This document shows positions 49,401 to 61,400 of a stretch of DNA of 64,000 nucleotides, one piece after another. Source of the DNA: Haliclystus octoradiatus (Eukaryota; Cnidaria; Staurozoa; Stauromedusae; Haliclystidae); the NCBI GenBank assembly GCA_916610825.1, contig OU744451.1, positions 3,685,345-3,749,344 on the forward strand. The letters run 5' to 3'. Numbering within the stretch: the stretch's first letter is position 1; each line of letters begins with the position of its first letter. Under the pieces are notes generated by a model. That model made no database searches. It worked only from the letters and a program-made list of their open reading frames with translations, and had not been told where the DNA came from. The position numbers and the translations under genes are program-made.

Positions 49401-52400
49401 AATAAAAACTATACGAGCGGCATAATCTCCGAACAACATTTAAATACATAATAGCGGGTTCTCTGAGTTAATACACCAATCAATAGTAAGTTAACAACCA
49501 TATTTTATCGAAGGAGAATGTACGCCCGATAAGAATAAAATAAAGATTGTCTTTTATTCGAAATAATTCTGACAAAAATGATCATTTCATATCGTAATCA
49601 AATGCATGGTAAAGTAGATTCATTTTCTACATAGTAAATTATCCTTTTCGTCAGACATCATAACATGAGCATTTAAATATTACCATCGGCTATGGTATTT
49701 TATATCTTTGAAGCTGCACTAAACATTTCCACTCTATAAACCATCGCGTCCGTTTCAATAAATTCTGAATAAATATGCATATCACGAATCTGGCAAAATG
49801 AGTTGTTTTCGTTTTTCTATCAAAATAATTAATTTATTCATAATCGTCTTTCCTTTCATTCGACATCTGTAATGTATTATAAATAGCGCGTAGAAATATT
49901 GACAACAAGATGTAACATAATATCAATATCGAATTAGTATAGCGATTTATTATAGAATTTTATTTCCTTTTAAAAGAATGTTGATGCTATTAGTCTGGAA
50001 AATTTGATAACAAGAAGCACTATGAGTTCAACATTTCACATCTTTTGTTTACTTTTAAAATTTTATTTTCAACGAACTCTTAGTATTTTGATAGACTGCC
50101 ATGAAAATCACAGGCCTACTTGCTGAGATTGCAAAGATCAAAAATATATAGGCTCATATACTATCATATCATAATATTATCAGATTATATATATAGTTTG
50201 AAATCAATACACGCGCTGTCGCCTTGTTCAGTAATACGTTGTCGAAGCAATAGGTTTGTTGATTAGTACAGTCAAGGCGCGTACAACAGTATGTAAGGGG
50301 TTGGCTCATTGGTTAATGCTCTGGTATTACAAAATCAGGGTCGTAAGTTCAAATCTGCCATTCGGCAGTTTTTATCAACGATTTTTCTGATTTTTTTTTT
50401 AATATGAAGCAGTAAATCATTGTTAATTAACAAAAGATATCGCTTGATCATGTTAATAACAGAAATTAGTGGACCATGTGTTTTGTCGAAGCTAAATTAA
50501 TTTAATGCTGAATATATTGCATGCAATGCCACGAGTTTGACCGGCCACACCTTGACGGCGTTATTTTGTGAACACCACATTAGTGTTGTATATATTGCAA
50601 TAAAGATTTATGAATTCGAACCGAACGCGATCCGATCGTGTCGGGTCAGATTCGGGTTAATATTTTAGGTCTTCGGATCTGATCGGATTTGAAGTGATTT
50701 TTTATGGATAGTTTCAGATTTCGAAATTTGACTGAGTATTTGTAATTTATAATAATTAATGTGTTCTGGCTTCCTTTCAACACATAAAATAAAGTTTTTC
50801 TATGTAGACAAAGCTACGTTAAATTATACATTTCAATCGACTCAATTGATGTGAAATAAATTAAATTTTTATTAAAGGAATGATTAAGATGTATTGATTA
50901 ATGCTACATCGTTTCAATGCGTATTGTGTCTCATGTTCTCCTCCAGAGTTCATACTCCGTATTATACAGCGATAGAAAGCTTAGTCAATTGTTTAATTAT
51001 AAGTGATCTGAAAGTTTTATCATAGAAGGTCCATTATGGACTACACTCATTGCTAGTTATATATATAACGACTGTCAACATTTGAAAACAATCGAAATAT
51101 TGCCTTTTTCGCTAGGTATTTTTTAAGTTTTCATTGCAATTTTGATGGCAGTAAAAGAGTTTCTGCTTGGCTGTAAATTATATACTTGACAAGACAATTT
51201 ATTCCTCTATTGCAGATGTTTTAAATCGTTGAAATCCAACGAAAAATGGAAAGGATCTAAACGTTTAAATGAGTAGCGAAAATGTAATTTTTACACTTTT
51301 TCCGCGACTTTGAGGTGTCATAAATTCGAAAATGTTGCAAAATCATGGTTATAAGTTACATTTCTAAACTCAGCTCATTGACATCTATATGCATATATAT
51401 ATTTTAACAAATTCTAAGAGGGTGCGGGGAAAAACTGCAGATTCCCTATGGGATGACCCATTTGTAAACAAGCATATTTAAAATGAATATAAAAAATAAA
51501 ATACTTCCCCTTACTATTGAAATTATTTGAAACGAGGGCCATTTTATAATCATTAATCATGTGGGCAATTCCATCGTGATGGAGTTTCAATTTACAGAGG
51601 TTTTTTGCATTATTTATGTGGAAGTGCTTGTTTCAGAACGACTTTCAAATGATTAGACATAGTATATATATTATGTTTACATAATTATAATCATTCTAAA
51701 TCAAAAATGTTTTTATTTATCGATATTTTTGCAATTTACCTTCGTGATGGAGTTTCCTGAAGAAATTCCATTTTTCAATCGTAAGTTTGATTTTTTAAAT
51801 TCTTGTAAAGTTCGGGCTGGAATTTTACTGAATAAACAATGATTGTATAGCTTAGTGGTATACAAATTGAGTCCCAACAATTGAAAAGTGATTAAAACTT
51901 TAAATAATCTAGAATTATTGATTATTCGTCGTGATGGAGTTTCACGCGTTTCGTGATGGAGTTTCTTCTGTGAATTTCGCTTGTGATGGAGTTTCATTGC
52001 TGTTAGCCTTGATGGAATGTTTTAAATTACAAACTTAAAATAGTCTTTTGTAGTGTTCCTGTAGTCTTCTTCTTCTATTTTTGAATAAAATATGAGGCAA
52101 TATAATGGACTATGATTTGAATAATATCTGATTTGGCATGCAAAATTTGAAATTGGAACGATCCGAAGTGTCATTGCCTTGTGTATCGCTCAGCGCGAGT
52201 GAATATTTGATTTCGAATTTGACACCTCCGCGTGAATAAAAACATTTTTATTCAAATATTATGCCGTAAATGATTAATTTTAAATCAAATAATAGAAATA
52301 GTAAACAAGCAAGAGAAATGGAAGATATTATATATAATTTCAAGTGGAAAATGAACTAAATAATAGTCAAAGTTTGCAGCGAAAACATATTACCATTGTT

Positions 52401-55400
52401 TAGTTTAGTTTTGACTTGTTGAAATCGTAGTTCAGAGACGCCGCTGTAATTAAACACCTTTTGCTCCGCCTCTTGCGCGTTGTTCCTCAGTGTGAAATTT
52501 ATACGAATGAATGAGTTTCAAAACACAACAGGTTTTCGTGATGGAGTTTCGTCATTGAAATTACTTTTTGTGTGTCGTTGGCCGGTTTTTATCGTGAAAT
52601 ATTGCCGCAGGCATGCGTACAAATCAAATCTTCAAACACTGACAAAACAATTTTTTTAAAGAATGACCGTGCGAAACATAATATTAACTTTCGTCATTTT
52701 TTTCGTGATGGAGTTTCAGGAAGTTGAATAAAGGCCTATAATTTCATAATTCTTTAATTTTTCGAGTGAAATGTTTTACAAACATATTAATATTGGTTTA
52801 TAACGTATGTTTATGTGTTATTTTAAAAGTATTGTTTAAACTGCACGCAGTCAGAAAGAAAACTTCTCCTCGCCAATGGCGCGTTTTTCGTAATTATTTT
52901 TCGACGTGCTGATCTTAAAAACCAAATTTCATTCCCAAAAATATTCAAATATATAAGTTTTTTTTTATATTCATGTATTTGAAGTAATAAAGAATACATC
53001 TGCATAATTGAATTTGCTGGAAAACAAATTTTTATTTTCAAGTTCGAAAGGACATTTTCATGGAATTGCCCATGTGCATAGTTGAGATCAACTTTGGTAG
53101 TACTAATTCTTGATTGGCCAAGCTATCTTAACCTTTTTACCAAAATATTGATAAATAAAGTTTAGATGTTTACCTCTAACTCTTTAAGAATAGTTGCAGC
53201 ATCGTTTGTGACAAAGAGCTTATCTAAATGATTAATGACCATTTTATTCATTCCTGTAATGGTAAAAAGGAGCAACAAGGCTAAATATATTATTCTTGCG
53301 ATTAGAAAATCAAAATGAATGCATGAAGTAGATATGAGAACTATAATTTTAATTATCATTTCAAAAATAGTCTGAAATCAAGGATATATAGAATTGCACT
53401 AGATAAATAAATAAAATGAGTCAAAAAAGAGACATACTGTTCTCGCTACTCCGAGTTTCACGCCATACGGAGATCATCAGGCAAGTATAGATTTTATTAT
53501 TTGAAAAAAACATATATCGATGCACTACAGGATAGAATATTACACATGATTGGGTTCATAATGTTAGCTATTGTTTAATTATTGTCGGTTACTTTCAAGT
53601 TTTTGAGGTTCACTTAAAATCATCAAAAGCACTCTGGCAGAATCAGAATAGACATTATTAACATTTACATGCAATCTCTGCATGGAGCAATCTAAATATA
53701 TTTCAAGCGAGTCCAGTCAAAAGGTGTGAATCTTTGTCAATTAGCGGTGTTGTGACACCGACATATTGAGCTGCAAATTACTCCAGCAAAAACGTAAATA
53801 TTGGAATTTGAGCACAGAAATTGAAATAGCACCGCAGGAAGCAGCCTAGCAACAGAATGAGTCACATAGGGTTAGACAACTACCTGCTTTGCAACTTTTG
53901 TCAACATTTGAAAAAAATCAAAATATTACATTTTTTCGCTACGTATTTTTGAAGTTTTCATTTCAATATTAATGGCAGTAAATGTGTAACTGCTTGGTTG
54001 TAAATTACATATTTGGCAAGACAATATATTCCTCTATTGCAGATGTTTGAAATCGTTGAAATCCAACGAGAAATGGAAAGGATATAAGCGTTTAAATGAG
54101 TAGCGAAAATGTAACTTTCACACTTTTTCCGCAACTTCGAGGTGCCATAAAATCAAAACTGTTGCAAATTCGTGGCTATAAGTTACATTTCTAAACTCAG
54201 CTCATTGAGATCTAATGAATTAAAGACCATAAAATGACCAGCAGCCTTTGCATATTTTTGTCTTTGAAATCTGGACCCAGATTTCAATCACTCGTTTTCA
54301 TGATATACGGCCCGCCTTTGTGTCTCCTTTGCACACACGCTCGATTTTGCAAAACATTTCGTAAAACGAACATGGAAGCATTCTGTGATTCTGCCAAGTT
54401 ATTTATCAACGAACTGGTTTGGAAAGTTACAAGAGCAATAGAGGTGGACGTCGTAAGGGCTTTCGACGCTTGAATAAATGTGTACCACGAAAATCAATTC
54501 ACTTGCTATGCTACTAGCGTCATACGAATTGAGGAAGGAAAACAGAGTTGAAAGCTAGAACTGAACTCGACTGATTCAAAATTTCATGTTGGTGTTTACT
54601 TTATACAAGAATATTAGGGATTGAAAGAACGGGAAGAGATTTGTTAGCATTCAAAATCGAAATTTATCGCCGAAACAAAATGAAATTATAACACCAGGTG
54701 AATTCGATTTTTAATGCGGATACATTGATCATTGACTCCAAATTATGTTTGTAAACACGTAGGCTCCGTCTAAAAATAGTTAGTAACATACCTATGTGTG
54801 TTTTATATTGCATTGTTTTTCTGCAGTATATATGCACGTGAATCGTAAAATTTAGAATCATGAATTTAGAATTTATCTAGTGTTGATTTGAAATTACATT
54901 TTATCCAAGTTGTTTTGATTTGTGTCAAACTTCTCAGACAGATAATTGGACTGTGACTCCCATTCCGCTATTTATTTTTGAGCCGTATACATCTGTTGGC
55001 TATCTATAGCCATAGACTTTGCGTTTCGACAAGTAATAATTGAGATTTATCCAAAACTGAAATTGATAAACCAGACTATTTTCTCGAGCTTTCTGAACTA
55101 TTGTCTTTCCGTAGCAACAGCCACGAGGACAATCCTCTGACGTCACTTTCCAGAGGATTAGCCTCGTTTCTTGTGATCAAAACAACAAAACAAAGCAAAG
55201 GCTGCTGGTCATTCGAAACTCTTTAATATTTTAACAAATTCTAAGACGGTGCGGGGAAAAACAGCAGATTTCCCCATGACCCTATTCTAATTCCAAAAAT
55301 GGTATGAAATCAAGAATCTCTAGAATATTTGTAATGTTTTTAATGGGGAAAAGGCCTTAAGCCCCGGCCAAATGACTCTTTTATTTCGCCAACATTCATC

Positions 55401-58400
55401 GGATAAAATCCGATGTCTTTTTGAGTTTTTTCGCCAACATCTTGAGGGTGGCCAAATGACTTATTTTCGCCAACATTCATTGGATTTTGTCGAGTTCATT
55501 TTCGTCAACAGCTGTTGGTATTTTGAGGCTTGTAAGCTAGTCAATTGAGCCCACCAATCCTGAGACAAGTTACGTCATTGTTGACCAATCACAGGAAAGT
55601 TCATATTTTCAACAAAATCCAACAATGTTGGCAAAATAAAAAGTCATTTGGTCACTTCGCCAACATTGGTAGAGAACAATAGAACTCAACAAAATCCGAT
55701 GAATGTTGTCGAAATTTTTGAATGTAATATTAATGAGTGAAAATTTCATTATTAATATTAAAATAGGACATACAGTTAGGGCATCACAATGGCGGGAAAT
55801 GACTAACCGGGTTCCCGGACTCGATACCCGGGACCCGTTTGAGTCCCGGAATTTTCCCCCCCAAAAAATGTTTTCCGCAATATTTTTTTGCAAATTTTTT
55901 TTTTCTGGACACATTTTATTTTATTAAAAATTGTTTCTGAAAGTCTTTTTTGCGAATATATTATTTCTAAATTCAATCCATTTGTGATACTCTAATTGTA
56001 TTGATGTAAAAAAAGTTTTAAAAATAGATAAAAAGCGGTGGAAAAACGTAAGCGACGTAAATTGTAAACAAGATCGTTCTATTTGATTAACACCATTCGA
56101 TTTCTATTGTTTGAAAACAATAGCGGATGTGCTCCCATAACAACGCGATCAAATTTCACGCTTGGTCGAATGAAATTTTGAATTATGTCGAGTGGAAAAG
56201 AAAAGAAAGAAAGCGAGAAAACTTCAACCATCGATGATCTATTGATATGATTATACACTGATGATTGTTTAAATATGTTTCATTATTTATTATTTTGAGT
56301 TAAAGTGCAAATGACACCAAAAAATTTTATTCCGGAATCAAGTAGCCCATGCAAAATAAATAGGAATGGCGGCAATAATTTTTCGATTTGGACTCTTATA
56401 AGCGGAGATATTTAATTTTGAAAGTACCATATTTCAGAAATTGTGCTCCTTCGAAAGTCGGAACTCATGCCGGAATGACAAGAAAGCCCACTATGGAAAA
56501 ATAACCAAGTCTAGACTTCAAAAAACCGTAACTTTTTTCTCGCGCAAAAGAAATTGTCCACTTTCCAGAACAGATATGCCCATATCTTCGGGACACCTTG
56601 TTGGCCATATATGACTGAATTTGAACGTAAAATGTAGAGTTTATAAAGGTTTTATTAGACTTCGATAAAGTTTTTCTGTCAAAAAGGTGTTAAAACACTG
56701 GATTAACGCATGTTACGCATCAAGGTGTTGACTACTAAAACAGTGGCAAAACGCTTTGTATTCACTTCGCCGCGGATGATGATCTTAACGTCTATAAAAT
56801 TGAAAAAAATTCATTGCGCTATTTTGGTCGATCTTCCGCAGCTTAACGTCAGTGCTTCACTAATTTGTTAGCTTCAATCTCAATGATTGGCTATTAAAAA
56901 CCATTGCATGACCCCCTGTTTGCCTTGCAGCAGACGCGTTTCTTCAACAAAAACACAATTACTGAAAGATGAAATCGACACACGCAATGTGTTTAATATC
57001 ATACCTTAATCTAGTTTTATATTCGACGGACGGACAACGGTTGTTGTCGACTTCTTCACAAAGCTATCCTGTCTAAGAATTATATTTAATCAATGAATTT
57101 AATATGCTGGAGATGTTTTTATCTGATATATAAAATACAATATTATATCACAAAAGACTTTAATATATCAATTGACGACACAGAGAGGTGTCTTACATTT
57201 GGGTAATGATGGAAATAATAATTCACTGAAACCAAAACATTTTGTACAGTTTGGACACACATCTGGACAGTTTTACATTAATTTTGACTTTCAAATTCAA
57301 CTTCATTGTTCAAGTAATTTACATTTTATGTTGACGAAGGCTAAATGTTATTCGTGATGATCGTCATGATTTGATTCTGCTTGAACAACACTCGCATGCT
57401 GATATGCACTGGGCACACTCGAATTATTTCAGGGTCGAGGTAAATATAATACAGACATTGAAGGCGGTTCTACTCGCCATGTGTATCTGTAGCGATGATT
57501 CACTCACTGAAGTGCTCGAAACGAAAAACAATGCAATATCATATGATTTGTTACTGTATACTGTATAATTTCACGAATAACATCTAGTCTTCGTCAACAA
57601 AAAATGTAAATTAGTTGAACAATGAAGTTGATTTGAAAGCCAAAATTAATGTAAAACTGTTCATATGTGTGTCTAAACTGTACAAAATGTTTTAGTTTCA
57701 GTGAATTATTATATCCATCTTTCCCCGAATATGAGACACCTCTCTGTGTCGTCAATATATTACGTCTTTTGTGATATAATATTGTATTTTATATATCAGA
57801 TAAAAACATCTCCAGCATATTAAATTCATTGATTAAATATAATTCTTAGACAGGATAGCTTTGTGAAGAAGTCGACAACAACCGTTGTCCGTCGAATATA
57901 AAACTAGATTAAGGTATGATATTAAACACATTGCGTGTGTCGATTTCATCTTTCTGTAATTGTGTTTTTGTTGAAGAAACGCGTCTGTTGCAAGGCAAAC
58001 AGGGGGTCATGCAATGGTTTTTAATAGCCAATCATTGAGATTGAAGCTAACAAATCAGTGAAGCACTGACGTTAAGCTGCGGGAGATCGACCAAAATAGC
58101 GCAATGAATTTTTTTTTAATTTTATAGACGTTTAGATCATCATCCGCGGCGAAGTGAATACAAAGCATTTTGCCGCTGTTTTAGTAGTCAACACCTTGAT
58201 GCATAACATGCGTTAATCCAGTGTTTAACACCTTTTTGAAAGAAAAACTTTACCGAAGTCTAATAAAACCTTTATAAACTCTACATTTTACGTTCAATTT
58301 CAGTCATATATGGCCAACAAGGTGTCCCGAAGATACGAGAAAAAGTTACGATTTTTTGAAGTCTAGACTTGGTTATTCTTCCATAGTGGGCTTTCTTGTC

Positions 58401-61400
58401 ATTCCGGCATGAGTTCCGACTTTCGAAGGAGCACAATTTCTGAAATATGGTACTTTCAAAATTAAATATCTCCGCTTATAAGAGTCCAAATCGAAAAATT
58501 ATTGCCGCCATTCCTATTTATTTTGCATGGGCTACTTGATTCCGGAATAACATTTTTTGGTGTCATGTGCACTTTAAAGTGGTTTCATTTTGGCTAATTT
58601 ACAGTACTAGTATCCAGTTAATATATTCCTGTGTTATTCAACTTTGAGAAAACCACATGGTCTTTATAGGTCTTTATGAAACGCGGAGTTTGGCTGTCAG
58701 ATTTAGATTTTCAATTCAATTTTGATCAATTATATACCAACTCATTGGAATATTATTTAAAGCAGCAATCAGTGTTATAAAATACTTTCAACATCAATGA
58801 AACATAAACAAATCGAAAATAATAATTTCATAAACATAGAAAGTTAAAAATTTTTATGTAAATTTTCGGGAAAATTTTCCCGAAATGCTTTCCCGGGACT
58901 CTATTTTTGGTCCGGGTCCCGGTTTCCCGGGAATCACTGCGATGCCCTACATACAGTGTAACCCGCTTAAGTACAAGTCAAAATTGCCAACGGTTATCAT
59001 TGCATTTATCCGAATTTTCAGTTATCTGAAATTGTTTACCAAGGACTTGACCAGAAAATTGTTTTTAATGGGTTTCAAAGCCAGGTTGCAGTCAAGCGGG
59101 AATTCCGCTTATCCGAACTGCACATAAGCAGGTTACACTGTATAAGCAAAGATGAAAAAGTTAGAGCATTGCAACATCTACTTTAACATGTTTACTTGCT
59201 GGTGTTTAAATGAATAAATTCTTGCTGTCTTAATATTCATGACTATCTTTCTTTTGATTGCAAGCGTTCCGTTGATAACCTCAAATCAGACGTTTTGAAA
59301 GGACATGCAGGCTATATTCTAAAGCGCAAACTATCTGCTTAATAATTAATTAGTAGATTTGTTCAAATTTTCATTTTCTATAAAAAAAATAATGAATAAT
59401 GAAAAATGAAGAAAATGCCTCTCCAAATTTTCAAAAAAGTTGACGAAAATTCTATAAATCAAATTTCGTTGGCGTAAGGGTGGAAATAGTCTGAAATTCG
59501 GCAAAAGTTTGAAATTCTAATGTAGGGGAGACCGGGGTGACTTCGGACGCGGGTGACTTCGGACAGAACGGTTTTAGTTTAAATAAAAATTAAACCTCTC
59601 AGTATGTTAAATACAAAGGTAAAACATACCTATTGCCAAAATTTTAGATAATTTCATCAAGTAATAAAAAAGTTATTATGGTTTGAAACTCTGTCCTGCT
59701 TTTGTGTATTATTTGTTCTCGAAGAAAAAGTTCGACGGAGAAAATCCACGTAACCAACATGCTGATATTTGGTACCATTTTGAAGCCAGTGACGTTGTGT
59801 GCCTCATACTGAAGTTTCATGCACGTGCGCTTTGAAAATTCAACTACAGAAATGATATTCTTCAATGTTTATGAACGGGGTGACTACGGTCAGAGCGTCA
59901 TAACATAGCAGCGATGAAGAAGTAAAATATCAAGCTGTGAAACAATGGTAAATCCGAAATTAAGTGGGTGTCACGCTTCTCATTCCATTCAAGTTTGACA
60001 CGCTCCAGCTGTGATGTTGTGAAAACATTTCAGAGCACGCGTGATCAGTCGGCTTAAAATATGCGGAAATAAAATGGTCTAGTTAAATAGAATATCAATT
60101 GTGGATGAAAAATCAAGTATGAAGTGCATTTCATTACAGATATGTCTCAATTTATACATGTTGAAGTGTTTGGTTTACTCTTGTTGATTTACAAGCATGT
60201 TTTGTTTTCGTTTGGGGCCGCTGCGTTATCACTTCAATATACGGCTTTCGATGACTATTTCGACGCACTAAAGAAATTATAAATATTAGCATGGTTTATA
60301 TTTAATGAATAATTTCATCGATTTATCTGAGTAGATGAATGATAAAGCTTTCGATTGATGTCAATAAACATTTGTTTCGTGCATTGCTGAGAGTTTAAAT
60401 TCACTGTCCAGAGTCACCCCAGTCTGGCCGAAGTCACCCCGCTCAACTAGGGGTAAAAGAATGATTAAAAACTCGGCACTCAAATATATTTCATTTTCCA
60501 ACAATTTACCCTTTTAAACATGGCACAATAGCTATTAAATGACATACGATTTATTTGTTTCGAGCTAAAAATAACATAATTAGAAGCAAGAAACCGAAAA
60601 GCGTCCGATGTGTACCCGGTCTCCCCTAAGTTTCATAGAATTTAAAATATCAAACACAAAATAGTCTCAGCAAATTCAATCACGGTAAATGATATTAAGC
60701 ATAGGCCTACCATTTGGTCCATATGACGATCGAGTGATTTCTGTTAATTCTTTGCAAGCATCTATATTTCGGTAGACTGCCTCTTCAAGACCTTTATAAT
60801 GCTAAAAAAAATAGAATTTTCCACATTAATAAAAATTATCTGAGTAGAGTTCCCAAGGACAACATTGATTCCATCCTCATTCATTAAAGCATCATACTCC
60901 CGTTGATCTAGCTGCTACTTGGTTTATCTCACTCTTACATGCTGGTACATTTGTTGCAGTCTGATCAGTTAATACGATGCATAGCCTACAGAAAATTCTA
61001 ACAAATAAAAAATTATCAAATTGTGTTGGTAGTATTTTGTTCAGATAACACAGTAATGTCAACTTGGTCTGAAATTAAGGATTTCAATATGCCAAATTAA
61101 ACGTAGGTGAAAAGAAAACATATCTGAAACTCGATTATAGCGTGAGCCATATTGGAAAGAATACATTTTTTTCGGAACATGTGCGTTTGAAACCCAAACT
61201 CTGGTATACTTTTGCACAGGTGGATCGCATATGTAGGCTATGAAAGATATGAAAGTTAAGATATGAAATCTAAATAATCATGAAAATTATGTCATTTTCT
61301 AATAAAATACGGATAAAATTATGAAATCATGCGCGGCTGGAATTTCAGCAGTGAAAATGATTGCCTGGCCAAGATCTTGCCCGCAAACATTGACGAGTGC

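Noticed and set aside
51574..52717. CRISPR-like array
   Set aside because: Repeats are 15 bp, spacing varies from 22 to 555 bp, and the host is a eukaryote.
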